This document shows positions 1 to 9,156 of a stretch of DNA of 64,000 nucleotides, piece after piece. Each line of letters opens with the position of its first letter. Within the stretch, counting starts at the first letter, position 1. Both the position numbers and the translations under genes were made by a program. The notes under the pieces are model-generated. The model made no database searches, was not told the DNA's origin, and saw only the letters and a program-made list of their open reading frames with translations. The DNA comes from Sphingomonas sp. NBWT7 (GTDB lineage Bacteria > Pseudomonadota > Alphaproteobacteria > Sphingomonadales > Sphingomonadaceae): positions 2,627,501 to 2,691,500 of the forward strand of contig NZ_CP043639.1 in the NCBI RefSeq assembly GCF_014217605.1. The letters run 5' to 3'.

Positions 1-1
1 C

Positions 2-2380
2 GACTGGCCCGAGCGCGAGGGGGCGTGGACGGCGGCGCAATCCTTGTTCCGGCTGCGCTGGGCGTGGGCGCCGCTGCTCGTCGATCGAATAAAGAAACCG
101 GCGCAGAACGAACGCTGGCTGTTCGCCAAATTGCCCGAATGGGAGGAGGCGGCGCCGCGCCCCGCGCCACGCACGGTGGCGATCGATCCCGAGGCGACGC
201 AGCGCGTGCTCGCGACGCTGGTCGGTGACACGGCGGAGACGCGGCCGGGGCAGCGCGCCTATGCCGCCGCTGCGACGGGGGCGTTCGCGTCGCGCGCGGT
301 GCGCGAGGCGCCCAACGTGGTGCTGGCGCAGGGCGGCACGGGGATCGGCAAGACGCTGGGCTATCTCGCGCCCGCCAGTCTGTGGTCGCACACCGCGGGC
401 GGCGCGGTGTGGGTATCGACCTATACCAAGGCGCTGCAACGGCAATTGGGGCACGAGGCGCGGCGCGTGTACCCCGACGAGGCGGTGCGGCGGCAGAAGG
501 TGGTGACGCGCAAGGGGCGCGAGAACTACCTGTGCCTGCTCAACCTCGAGGATGCGTTGCAGGGTGGGTTCGCGGGCCGCGCCGCGATCCTGGCGCATCT
601 CGTCGCGCGCTGGGCGGCGTATAGTGCCGACGGCGACATGGTGGGCGGCGACCTGCCGGGCTGGCTCGTCACGCTGTTTCGCCGCAACGGATCGGCGGCG
701 CTGACCGACCGGCGCGGTGAGTGCGTCTATGCCGGCTGCCCGCATTACCGCAAATGCTTCATCGAGCGTGCGGCGCGCGCCTCCGCCGAGGCCGACATCG
801 TCATCGCCAATCACGCGCTGGTGATGGTCAACGCCGCGCGCGGGCGCGAGACGGCGACACGGCCGACGCGCTACGTGTTCGACGAGGGCCATCACCTGTT
901 CGACGCCGCCGACGCGATGTTCGCCACCGCGCTGACCGGGCAGGAGACGATCGAGCTCCGCCGCTGGGTGATCGGGCCTGAGGCAGGAAGTCGCGGGCGG
1001 CGACGCGGGCTGGCGGCGCGGCTGTCCGACGTCGCGAGCTACGACGAGGGCGGGGCGCAGGCGATCGGCGATGCGGTGAAGGCGGCAGGCGGGCTCGCCG
1101 CCGAAGGCTGGCTGCAGCGCATCGCCGAGGGGCAGCCGTTCGGCCCGATCGAGACGCTGCTGGCGAGCGTGCGCGGGCTGACCTACGCGCGCGCCGAGGG
1201 GGCGGAGGATGCAGGCTATGGGCTGGAGACCGAGCTCGCCGAGCCGTCGCCCGAGCTGATCGAGGCGGCGGCGCCGGCGGCGGAGGCGCTCGACGCGTTG
1301 TATCGCCCGCTCGTCGCGCTGGGCAAGCGGCTGGAGGCGGTGCTTACCGACGCGCCCGACTGGCTGGACGGGCCGGCGCGCGCGCGCGTGGAGGGGGCGA
1401 TCGCCTCGCTCGGCTGGCGCGCCGAGACGGTGGCGGCGTGGCTGGCGCTGATCGCACGCGTCGGCGGGCCGGCGAGCGCGGATTTCGTCGACTGGCTGGC
1501 GGTGGAGCGCGTCGAGGGGCGTGAATATGACATCGGGCTGCACCGCCGCTGGCTCGATCCGACGCGGCCGTTCGCCGAGATCGTGCTGAATCCGGCGCAC
1601 GGTGCGCTCGTCACCTCTGCGACGCTGACCGCGGGGGGCACGTGGGAGACGGCGGAGGCGCGGGTGGGGGCGCATCATCTCGCGCTGCCGCCGACCCGCT
1701 TCGCGGCGGAGAGCCCGTTCGATTATGCCGCGCGCGCCGAGGTTCTCGTCGTCACCGACGTGAAGCGCGGCGACGTGCCCGCACTGAGCAACGCCTATGC
1801 GCGGCTGATCGAGGCGGCCGGCGGCGGCACCCTGGGTCTGTTCACCGCGATCCGGCGGCTGCGCGGGGTGCACGCGCGGATCGCCGACCGGCTGGCGCGC
1901 GCCGGGCTGCCGCTGATGGCGCAGCACGTCGATCCGATCGACACGGGGACGCTGGTCGACATCTTTCGCGACGATCCGCACGCCTCGCTGCTCGGCACCG
2001 ACGCGCTGCGAGATGGCGTCGACGTGCCCGGTCATTCGCTGCGGCTGGTCGTGATGGAGGGCGTGCCGTGGCCCAAGCCGAGCGTGCTGCACGCCGCGCG
2101 CCGCCTGGCGAACACCGACGGCGCGGGCGGCAGCGCCTACGACGACCGGATCGTGCGCGCGCGGTTGGCGCAGGCGTTCGGGCGGCTGATCCGCTCCGCC
2201 GACGACCGCGGCGTGTTCGTGCTGCTGTCCGCGGCGACGCCGTCGCGGTTGCTCGACGCGTTTCCGGCAGGCGTGCCGATCGCGCGCGTGCCGCTCGACG
2301 AGGCGATCGCGCGCGTCGCTTCGCGGCTTTCCTCGGACGCGGCGTTGGGGCATGAGGCGGCTCCCGCCCGCATGCCTTGA
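2..2380 (+). CDS. ATP-dependent DNA helicase, DinG/XPD (Rad3) type, 5' end missing
   Basis: Superfamily 2 iron-sulfur helicase, predicted to unwind DNA 5'-3' in repair or replication. The frame is open to the left edge, so the true start lies outside the window; 792 residues are visible. Walker A GGTGIGKT lies near 337-360 and the DEGH Walker B box near 880-895. Between them four cysteines, one in NYLC (about 533) and three in ECVYAGC and YRKC (about 720-757), match the [4Fe-4S] cluster of XPD/DinG proteins. The C-terminal QAFGRLIRS is helicase motif VI. The following phosphatase gene starts 13 bases after the stop. The family is clear; DinG versus another Rad3-type subgroup is not resolved. 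Confidence 0.9.
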   Translation, partial: DWPEREGAWTAAQSLFRLRWAWAPLLVDRIKKPAQNERWLFAKLPEWEEAAPRPAPRTVAIDPEATQRVLATLVGDTAETRPGQRAYAAAATGAFASRAVREAPNVVLAQGGTGIGKTLGYLAPASLWSHTAGGAVWVSTYTKALQRQLGHEARRVYPDEAVRRQKVVTRKGRENYLCLLNLEDALQGGFAGRAAILAHLVARWAAYSADGDMVGGDLPGWLVTLFRRNGSAALTDRRGECVYAGCPHYRKCFIERAARASAEADIVIANHALVMVNAARGRETATRPTRYVFDEGHHLFDAADAMFATALTGQETIELRRWVIGPEAGSRGRRRGLAARLSDVASYDEGGAQAIGDAVKAAGGLAAEGWLQRIAEGQPFGPIETLLASVRGLTYARAEGAEDAGYGLETELAEPSPELIEAAAPAAEALDALYRPLVALGKRLEAVLTDAPDWLDGPARARVEGAIASLGWRAETVAAWLALIARVGGPASADFVDWLAVERVEGREYDIGLHRRWLDPTRPFAEIVLNPAHGALVTSATLTAGGTWETAEARVGAHHLALPPTRFAAESPFDYAARAEVLVVTDVKRGDVPALSNAYARLIEAAGGGTLGLFTAIRRLRGVHARIADRLARAGLPLMAQHVDPIDTGTLVDIFRDDPHASLLGTDALRDGVDVPGHSLRLVVMEGVPWPKPSVLHAARRLANTDGAGGSAYDDRIVRARLAQAFGRLIRSADDRGVFVLLSAATPSRLLDAFPAGVPIARVPLDEAIARVASRLSSDAALGHEAAPARMP

Positions 2381-2393
2381 TGGAGACCCGGCC

Positions 2394-2933
2394 TTGAAGA
2401 CGCTGACGCTGCTGCGCCACGCCAAATCGGGCTCGGACGATACCGTTGCGCGCGACTTCGACCGGCCGCTCAACGCCAAGGGGCGCAAGGCGGCACAGGC
2501 GATCGGGCGGCATCTGCGCGAGGAAAAGCTGTCGTTCGATCACATCGTCGCCTCGCCGGCGCAGCGCGTCGTGGAGACGATCGACGACGTCGCGCGCGGC
2601 TATGGCAGCGCGATCGCGCCGGCGTGGGACAAGCGGCTGTACCTCGCTTCGGCACAAACGCTGATGGACGTCGCGCGCGAGACACCGGCCGACGCCGCGC
2701 GGTTGCTGATGATCGGGCACAATCCGGGGCTGGAGGATTTCGTGCTGCTGCTGCTGGGCGGCGGCGATCCCGCGCTGGTGCGCGCGGCCGAGGCGAAATA
2801 TCCGACCGCGACGATCGCGGCGCTCGAGTTCGCGGTCGACGATTGGGCGGGGATCGCCGCGGGGGCGGGAACGCTGGTGCGCTTCATCCGACCGCGCGAC
2901 CTCGATCCGACGCTGGGGCCTGACGCGGACTGA
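2394..2933 (+). CDS. SixA-like histidine phosphatase
   Basis: Member of the histidine phosphatase superfamily, 179 residues. The catalytic RHG-type box LLRHAKSG lies at the N-terminus and the second conserved histidine is in MIGHNPGLEDF. These proteins remove phosphate from phosphohistidine, as SixA does on ArcB, or from small molecules. I chose the TTG at 2394 because it puts the conserved KTLTLLRHAK at the extreme N-terminus and has GGAGA at 2382-2386; an ATG at 2352 would overlap the helicase gene. It probably forms an operon with the upstream helicase. The substrate is unknown. Confidence 0.8.
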   Translation: MKTLTLLRHAKSGSDDTVARDFDRPLNAKGRKAAQAIGRHLREEKLSFDHIVASPAQRVVETIDDVARGYGSAIAPAWDKRLYLASAQTLMDVARETPADAARLLMIGHNPGLEDFVLLLLGGGDPALVRAAEAKYPTATIAALEFAVDDWAGIAAGAGTLVRFIRPRDLDPTLGPDAD

Positions 2934-2957
2934 TCGCTGCCGCGGGCGGCGGGTGAC

Positions 2958-3010
2958 GGTGCTTCGAGACGGCACTTCGCGTTGCTCAGTACCTCCTCAG
3001 CACGAACGGG
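2958..3010. repeat. Possible dispersed intergenic (REP-like) repeat
   Basis: The segment reads GGTGCTTCGAGACGG, then CTTCG, then CTCAGCACGAACGGG. From memory, the blocks TGCTTCGA and CTCAGCACGAACGG recur in short intergenic repeats of sphingomonad genomes. Only one copy is seen in this window, so the call rests on recollection. Confidence 0.35.
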
Positions 3011-3017
3011 GGGACGG

Positions 3018-3038
3018 GAGAACGGCTCATACGTTCTC
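3018..3038. terminator. Hairpin downstream of the phosphatase gene
   Basis: GAGAACG and CGTTCTC form a perfect 7-bp stem with a 7-base loop. There is no clear T-tract. It lies 85 bases after the plus-strand phosphatase stop, so it may end that transcript. Confidence 0.35.
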
Positions 3039-3225
3039 CTGAAGCAGTATCCTGGACCTCGGACCGGAAACCCCTTCCCGGATGTGAGCCGGTGTGCCGT
3101 TGAAACGATCGCAGTGACGAAGCGCGACGCTTGCGATGGCCGTTCCCGCCTCAGCTCCGGCCTTCGAGGCGCAGGCGCCGCAATCGGAGTTTATCGCACC
3201 GCAGGACCTGCTCCGCCGCCCGGTG

Positions 3226-3253
3226 CGTCATCGCGGGCCTGCCCGCGATGACG
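3226..3253. terminator. Strong 13-bp hairpin downstream of glutamate dehydrogenase
   Basis: CGTCATCGCGGGC at 3226-3238 is perfectly complementary to 3241-3253; the effective loop is about four bases. It sits 8 bases past the minus-strand dehydrogenase stop, where a terminator is expected. A CCTTTC run lies on the plus-strand side. It could instead be a copy of a genomic palindromic repeat. Confidence 0.5.
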
Positions 3254-3260
3254 TCCTTTC

Positions 3261-6200
3261 TCAGCGGCCGAGCAGCATGCGCGCCTGGCTGGCGACTTGC
3301 GCGAGCATCGCGGCGTTGGGGGTGGCGGACTGGCGCGCGCGGGTGACGACGGCGGCGAACTGCGCGACGCGCGCGGGGTTCTCGGCGAGCCACGCCTCGA
3401 CCGCGGCGTCGGGATCGCGCTTGCCCTCGCGCGCGAGGAAGTCGAGCCGCATCTGCTCGAAGTCGCGCACCAGCCCGGCGACGAGCAGTCGCTCCCACGG
3501 ATCGGACGGAGCGAGCCGCGTCGCCGCCGCCTGCGCCCAATCGAGCCCGAGCGCCTCGCCGAGCCGGGTATAGGCGCGCGTCAATGCGGTCTCGTCGGTC
3601 TTCGACTTACCGCTGAGATCGACGAGGCCGATCGCGCCGTCGAGTTCGGACAGGCGCACCACGCGCGCAGCGAGCGCGTCGGGGGCGCCGGCGCGGGCGA
3701 GCGAGGCGGCGATCCGCGCGCTTTCCGTCCGCGCCTCGGCGAGCAGCAGGTCGGTCGCCTGCGTCTCGAGCTTGGCGACGCCCTTGCCGATGCGCGCGAG
3801 CACGTCGCCCGGCATCGTGCCGGGCGCGACGACGCGCAGCAGATCGGCGACCTGCCCACGGACGGCGCGTGCGACGCCCTCGAACAGCGCGAGGCGACCT
3901 GCCTCGGGCATCGCTGTCGTCTCGATATCGAGCCACAGCGTGTCGAGCGCGAACAGTCGTTCGACGACGACGAACATCGCAGCGACGTCACTCAGTGCGG
4001 CGCCTTCCTCCTCGGCGAGCTCGAACGGATTGAGCAGGCCGATGCGGTTGACGATGCGGTTGGCGAGCTTGGTCGCGACGATCTCGCCGCGCAGCTGGTG
4101 CTTGTCGATCGCCTTGGCGAGCCGCTCGCGCATTGCCGGCGGGAAGGCGGCGTGGAGATCGGGCTCAAGCAGCTTGTCGGCCCCGAGCTCGGCCTGCTCG
4201 ATCGCGTCCTGAAGCGCGAGCTTGGCGGTCGACAGCAGCACCGCCAGTTCGGGGCGCGTCAGCCCGCGGCCTTCCGCCGAGCGGCGCAGCAGATCCTCGT
4301 TCGCCGCCAGCCCTTCGACGCGGCGATCGAGCCGCCCCGATGCCTCGAATATCTCGATCGCGCGCACGTAGCTCGGCACACCGCGCGCGCCGCCGCGCTC
4401 GGCGATCGACAGCGCGAGCGTCTGCAGGCGATTGTCCTCCAGCACGAGGTGCGCGACGTCGTCGGTCATCGCGCCGAGCAGTGCGTTGCGATCGTCGAAC
4501 GAGAGGCGGCCCTCGGCCATCTCGCGGTTGAGCGCGATCTTGATGTTGACCTCGTTGTCCGAGCAATCGACGCCGGCCGAATTGTCGATGAAGTCGGTGT
4601 TGATCCGCCCGCCCTTGGCGGAAAACGCGATGCGTGCAGCCTGCGTGACGCCGAGGTTCGCGCCCTCGCCGATCGCCGTCGCGCGCAGCTCTTCCGCATC
4701 GACGCGCAGGCGATCGTTGGCGGGATCGCCGACCGCGGCGTTATTCTCGCCCGCCGCCTTCACATAGGTGCCGATGCCGCCGAACCAGATGAGGTCGACC
4801 GGCGCCTTGAGGATCGCGGAGATCAGCGCGCCGGGCTCGATCTCGTCGGCCGAGATGTCGAGCGCAGCCTTGATCTCAGGCGACAGGCGGATCGACTTGG
4901 CGGCGCGCGGGAAGACGCCGCCGCCGGCCGAGATCAGCGTGGCGTCGTAATCCTGCCAGCTTGAGCGCGGCAGGCTGAACAGCCGCGCGCGTTCCGCCCA
5001 GCTCACCGCCGGATCGGGATCGGGATCGAGGAAGATGTGGCGGTGATCGAATGCCGCGACGATCTTGAGCGTCTGCGACAGGAGCATGCCGTTGCCGAAC
5101 ACGTCGCCCGACATGTCGCCGCAGCCGACGACGCGGATCACGTCCTTCTGCACGTCGACGCCACGCTCGGCGAAGTGGCGCTGGACGGAGACCCACGCAC
5201 CCTTGGCAGTGATGCCCATCGCCTTATGATCGTAGCCCTGCGATCCGCCGCTGGCGAAGGCGTCGCCCAGCCAGAAGCCGCGATCGAGCGCGATCGCATT
5301 GGCGACGTCGCTGAACGTCGCGGTGCCCTTGTCCGCGGCGACGACGAAATAGGGGTCCTCGCCGTCGTGGACGCGCACGCCGTCGGGATGGACGACCTTG
5401 CCGGCGACGATGTTGTCGGTGATCGACAGAAGCGTGCGGATGAAGATGCGGTAGCTCTCCGTCCCCTCCGCCAGCCAGGCGTCACGATCGGTGGCGGGGT
5501 TGGGCAGCTGTTTTGGATAGAAGCCGCCCTTCGCGCCGGTCGGCACGATGACGGCGTTCTTGACGCGCTGCGCCTTCATCAGCCCGAGGATTTCGGTGCG
5601 GAAATCGTCGCGCCGGTCGGACCAGCGCAGGCCGCCGCGCGCGACCGGGCCGGCGCGCAGGTGGATGCCCTCGACGCGCGGCGAGTAGACCCAGATCTCG
5701 CGCCACGGCAGCGGGGCGGGGAGGCCGGGGATGCGCGCGCTGTCGAGCTTGAACGCCAGCGCCTCGGCCGCGGCGGGGGCGAAGGCGTTGGTGCGCAGCG
5801 TGGCCGCGATCACCGCCTTGAACGCGCGCAGGATGCGATCGTCGTCGATCGCGACGATCGCGTCGAGCCCGGCGGCGATCTCGGCATCGATCGCGGCGAC
5901 GTCTCCCGTCGCGGCAGGATCGTGCGCCAGCGTGAAGCGGTCGATCAGCGCCTTGGCGAGCGCGGGCGCGCGGCCCAGCGCGTCGGCGACGGTGGTGAGG
6001 CCGTAGGCGAGGCCTGCCTGGCGCAGATAGCGGAACCAAGCGCGGTAGAGCAGCACCGCCGCGGGCGTGAGCCCGGCGACGAGCATCAGGCGGTTGAACG
6101 CGTCGTTCTCCGCGGTGCCGCGCAGCACGTCGGCGATCGCGTCCTCGAGCACGGTGCGATCGATATCGGCGACGTCGGCACGCGTCTCGACGATGAAGTC

Positions 6201-7883
6201 GTGGACGAAGCTGTCGCTGTCCTCGCGCAGCCGCGTCGGCAGTTCGCCGATCACGCGATAGCCGAAATTCTCGAGCACCGGCACCGCCTCGGACAGCGCC
6301 AGCGCGCCGTGCGACTTGTAGATCTTGAGTCGGTGATCCTCGCCTGCCACGGCAGGATAGATCAGCACCGCGCGATCGGCCGCGTCGGCGAGCTCGGATA
6401 CGCGCAGGATGTCCTCCGCCGCCTCCTCGGGCGTGCTGAGGTTCCTATAATTGGCGGGGAACGACGCCGCCCAGCGCAAGGCGAGGCGCGCGGCGCGCGC
6501 CGGCGCCAGCCGCTCGGCGAGCGCGGCCTCGACGTCGCGTTCCCAGCCGCGCACCATCTTGACGAGGCGTGCGTCGAGCGCGGCGGTATCGGGCACCGCG
6601 CCGCCCTGGCGCAGGTCGATCGTGTAGCGCAGCATCGCCACCGTGCCGTCTTCGAGCGAGATCGACCAGTTGAGGATCGTGCCGTTCGCTGCCTCCGCCA
6701 GCATCTCGCCGATCGCGACACGGCGCGCGGTGGTGAGATCGTCGCGCGGCAGCCACGCGAAGGCGAAGAGGTGGCGGCCGAGCGCCGAGCGCAGCAGCAC
6801 GAGCTTGGGCCGCGGGCGATCGGCGAGGCTCATCGCGGTGAGCGCGAGCGACTCGACCGCCTCGGCATCGACCGCGGTGACAAGATCGTGCGGCAGCGCG
6901 GCCATCGCGTGCGTCAGCGCCTTGCCGGCGTGGCCGGCGGGATCGAAGCCGAGCTTCTTCTCGAGCTCGGCCAGCCGCTGGCGCAGCACGGGCACGCTGC
7001 GCGGCGGCGCGTTGAGTGCGGCGGAGGTCCACAGCCCGGCGTGGATCGAGAGGCCGGTGATCCGCCCGCCGTCGCGCAGCGGGACGACGACGAGATCGAT
7101 CGGCGCGCGGCGATGGACGGGCGAGATCAGGCTCGATTTCAGCAGCAGCGGCGCTGGCTTGCCGGCAGCGAAATAGTCGATCGCGAGGCGACGCGAGCGC
7201 TCGGCGAGCAGCGCCGGTTCGTGCGGCTGGCGCGCGATGCCGAGCGGCGCGCGGTCGCTGGTGCCGTCTGCCAGCCAGCGTTCGTGGCCGAGCAGCGTGA
7301 AATGGCGATCAAGGAACCAGCGCATCAGCGCTGCGCCCTCGTGATCGCCGCCCGTCTCCTCGAGCATGCCGGCGTCGGCGGCGAGCGTCGCCTGCATCGC
7401 ACGCCAGTCCGCCACCGCGGCGCGCACGTCGGCGAGGCCGGCGGTGAGATCGTCGACCAGCTCGCGCCGTTCGCGCGCGTCGGCGCGCTCGGTCTCGATA
7501 TAGATCATCGATTCGCGCGTGCCGCTGTCGCCGACGCCGCCAAGCACGCCGTCGGCGTCGCGACTGACGGGCACGACGGGATGGATGATGCGGTCGATCG
7601 CGATGTCGTGCGCGCCGATCGCGCCGGCGATCGAATCGACGAGGAACGGCATATCGTCGTTGACGATGGCGAGGCGCATGCGGCGCGCCGTGCCGTCACC
7701 CGGCAGCGTATCGAGCGCGATCGCAACCGTGCCGGGCGCGCGGCGCTCCGCCGTGGCGGCGAGGAACGCAGCCGCCTCCGCCTGTTCCGCGGGGCCGAAC
7801 CCGTCCAGCTCGCCCGGCAATGCGCCGTGGGTGAGCCGGTCCGCCAGCGCCTGGGTGAGCGCCTTCATCGATGCTTTCGCCAT
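3261..7883 (-). CDS. NAD-specific glutamate dehydrogenase, large (GDH-180 type)
   Basis: Oxidatively deaminates glutamate to 2-oxoglutarate plus ammonium with NAD, linking amino-acid catabolism to the TCA cycle. At 1,540 residues it matches the large multidomain class. The N-terminal half carries the regulatory part of the family. The catalytic core begins near residue 750 with GGLRWSDRRDDFRTE, followed by VKNAVIVPTGAKGGF, which carries the substrate lysines. The NAD-binding region includes GCGDMSGDVFGNG and GEGANLGVTQAAR. I chose the ATG at 7883 (MAKASMKAL), preceded by AGG six bases upstream, over a TTG at 7919; ATG 7868 is a further alternative. It is monocistronic, with a hairpin just past the stop. 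In Caulobacter the homologue GdhZ also modulates FtsZ; nothing here tests that. Confidence 0.95.
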   Translation of the reverse strand: MAKASMKALTQALADRLTHGALPGELDGFGPAEQAEAAAFLAATAERRAPGTVAIALDTLPGDGTARRMRLAIVNDDMPFLVDSIAGAIGAHDIAIDRIIHPVVPVSRDADGVLGGVGDSGTRESMIYIETERADARERRELVDDLTAGLADVRAAVADWRAMQATLAADAGMLEETGGDHEGAALMRWFLDRHFTLLGHERWLADGTSDRAPLGIARQPHEPALLAERSRRLAIDYFAAGKPAPLLLKSSLISPVHRRAPIDLVVVPLRDGGRITGLSIHAGLWTSAALNAPPRSVPVLRQRLAELEKKLGFDPAGHAGKALTHAMAALPHDLVTAVDAEAVESLALTAMSLADRPRPKLVLLRSALGRHLFAFAWLPRDDLTTARRVAIGEMLAEAANGTILNWSISLEDGTVAMLRYTIDLRQGGAVPDTAALDARLVKMVRGWERDVEAALAERLAPARAARLALRWAASFPANYRNLSTPEEAAEDILRVSELADAADRAVLIYPAVAGEDHRLKIYKSHGALALSEAVPVLENFGYRVIGELPTRLREDSDSFVHDFIVETRADVADIDRTVLEDAIADVLRGTAENDAFNRLMLVAGLTPAAVLLYRAWFRYLRQAGLAYGLTTVADALGRAPALAKALIDRFTLAHDPAATGDVAAIDAEIAAGLDAIVAIDDDRILRAFKAVIAATLRTNAFAPAAAEALAFKLDSARIPGLPAPLPWREIWVYSPRVEGIHLRAGPVARGGLRWSDRRDDFRTEILGLMKAQRVKNAVIVPTGAKGGFYPKQLPNPATDRDAWLAEGTESYRIFIRTLLSITDNIVAGKVVHPDGVRVHDGEDPYFVVAADKGTATFSDVANAIALDRGFWLGDAFASGGSQGYDHKAMGITAKGAWVSVQRHFAERGVDVQKDVIRVVGCGDMSGDVFGNGMLLSQTLKIVAAFDHRHIFLDPDPDPAVSWAERARLFSLPRSSWQDYDATLISAGGGVFPRAAKSIRLSPEIKAALDISADEIEPGALISAILKAPVDLIWFGGIGTYVKAAGENNAAVGDPANDRLRVDAEELRATAIGEGANLGVTQAARIAFSAKGGRINTDFIDNSAGVDCSDNEVNIKIALNREMAEGRLSFDDRNALLGAMTDDVAHLVLEDNRLQTLALSIAERGGARGVPSYVRAIEIFEASGRLDRRVEGLAANEDLLRRSAEGRGLTRPELAVLLSTAKLALQDAIEQAELGADKLLEPDLHAAFPPAMRERLAKAIDKHQLRGEIVATKLANRIVNRIGLLNPFELAEEEGAALSDVAAMFVVVERLFALDTLWLDIETTAMPEAGRLALFEGVARAVRGQVADLLRVVAPGTMPGDVLARIGKGVAKLETQATDLLLAEARTESARIAASLARAGAPDALAARVVRLSELDGAIGLVDLSGKSKTDETALTRAYTRLGEALGLDWAQAAATRLAPSDPWERLLVAGLVRDFEQMRLDFLAREGKRDPDAAVEAWLAENPARVAQFAAVVTRARQSATPNAAMLAQVASQARMLLGR

Positions 7884-7964
7884 GCGCGCGCCTATGCGCC
7901 CGGGCGCGGCGGGGCTCAACCCCGGGTCATCAGTTTCGTATCGATTGAGACGAGATGGCGGCGG

Positions 7965-8798
7965 TCAGCCGATCGCAGCGAGCGCGCGGGCGGACAGATC
8001 GGGATCGTCGGTAACAGTGCCGAACACGTCGAGCCCGCCGGTCGGCGAAACGCGCGCGAGCAGCACTACGAGATCGCCCGGGAAGCCGCGCACGTCGAGC
8101 GGCAGCGTGGCGAGCGTCGCATGTTCCGGTGCGCGAGCGGCGGGCGGCGCGATCGCGGCATTGCCGAAGCCCGCGCTCGGCCCGTCCGCCCACACGGCGC
8201 CGTGCGCGGTGGGCGCCGGTGCGGTGCGCATCGCACCGGCGAGCTCGGCGAACAGCCGCTGCTGCTCGGCGCTGCCGACCAGCTCCTTCCAGTTGATGAC
8301 GCCGTAGACGAAATCGATCGTCGACCCGTCGGACGAGAAGGGCATCAGGATGCCGCGATAGAGCGTGTTGTGCCCGCGCGTGCCGACGAACTCCGCCTCG
8401 AAGCCGATCGGCGCGCGATTGGCGATGATCTGAAGATAGTGATCGGTCAGCCGCGACAGCAGCGAGCGCTCGGGCACGTCCGAGATGCGCGTGATCCCCG
8501 AATCGAGATCGCACTCGTCGCGCAGCGCCTGGCCGAGAAAGCGGATCGAGGGATTGCCGACGCCGTCGGTGAAGTCGAGCAGTACGCTGTTGGGCCCGAA
8601 ATCCGTGTTCTGCGCGGGATCGAGATCGACGATCGAGGGATAGGCGCGGCCTTGAAGCAGGCCGACCCAGTGATTGTACGCACGCACGTGCATGCGCCGC
8701 TCGTCGGTGCCGATGGCGATCATTGGTTCGCCTACGCCGCCTTCGGTGGGATCGTTCCCGTCGCTCGGGCGCGCCTCGTCGAAGCCGCGGATGTCCAT
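7965..8798 (-). CDS. PAS_5-type PAS-domain protein
   Basis: 277-residue soluble protein without signal peptide or transmembrane segment. Residues about 35-185 resemble the alphaproteobacterial PAS_5 family: GRAYPSIVDLDP, an FGPNSVLLDF segment, then IRFLGQAL and RGILMPFSSDG. The Caulobacter PAS_5 protein MopJ acts in stress signalling and cell-cycle control. No kinase, GGDEF or HTH domain is attached; the Ala/Pro-rich C-terminal third is unassigned. The ATG at 8798 is preceded by AGGGGA with nine-base spacing. The family assignment comes from motif resemblance; the role is unknown. Confidence 0.7.
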   Translation of the reverse strand: MDIRGFDEARPSDGNDPTEGGVGEPMIAIGTDERRMHVRAYNHWVGLLQGRAYPSIVDLDPAQNTDFGPNSVLLDFTDGVGNPSIRFLGQALRDECDLDSGITRISDVPERSLLSRLTDHYLQIIANRAPIGFEAEFVGTRGHNTLYRGILMPFSSDGSTIDFVYGVINWKELVGSAEQQRLFAELAGAMRTAPAPTAHGAVWADGPSAGFGNAAIAPPAARAPEHATLATLPLDVRGFPGDLVVLLARVSPTGGLDVFGTVTDDPDLSARALAAIG

Positions 8799-8954
8799 GT
8801 GCGTCAATCCCCTGGGCAAAGTGCCTCTTGCGCCCGGCTTTGCGGCCAACAGGGTAAAGGGCAGGTAAAGCGCGAGCGCCCGAACACCGGCTTGCACCGA
8901 TCGAGCGCGCCTGCTACGCGGCAATCATCGACGTGCCCCTTCGGGGCGCGCGGC

Positions 8955-9030
8955 GCCGCTTTAGCTCAGCTGGTAGAGCATCGCATTCGTAATGCGGGGG
9001 TCACAGGTTCGAGTCCTGTAAGCGGCACCA
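8955..9030 (+). tRNA. tRNA-Thr (anticodon CGT)
   Basis: Complete 76-base cloverleaf. The acceptor stem GCCGCTT pairs with AAGCGGC, the D arm is GCTC/GAGC, and the anticodon stem TCGCA/TGCGG encloses loop TTCGTAA. The anticodon CGT at 8988-8990 reads ACG. The T arm is ACAGG/CCTGT with loop TTCGAGT. The discriminator is A, and CCA is encoded at 9028-9030. It stands alone. Confidence 0.97.
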
Positions 9031-9156
9031 TCCTCTCCTTTCATATAAGCTGGTGCTTTGGTTCGGTCGTCTGGCGTGCCGGGGGTGGCGCGTTGGTGCG
9101 ACTTGGCTGATGCTGCGCAGATCGATCGGCGAAGCGATCGTGCGGGAGGATAGCGT

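Larger units (their letters stand above)
2934..3260. other. Non-coding gap with repeat-like and hairpin sequences
   Basis: No credible gene here. The gap lies between the 3' ends of two convergent genes. It holds a REP-like stretch (about 2958-3010), a hairpin at 3018-3038 and a 13-bp perfect hairpin at 3226-3253, each listed separately. Confidence 0.6.

Noticed and set aside
3297..4964. 555-codon open frame on the plus strand opposite glutamate dehydrogenase
   Set aside because: Arg/Glu/Asp/Leu-rich composition with no motifs, directly antisense to a certain gene; a usual by-product of high G+C third positions.
5037..9110. 1,357-codon plus-strand open frame crossing the dehydrogenase, the PAS gene and tRNA-Thr
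   Set aside because: It reads through the tRNA, giving the well-known artefact ALAQLVEHRIRNAGVTGSSPV, and is antisense to two recognised genes.
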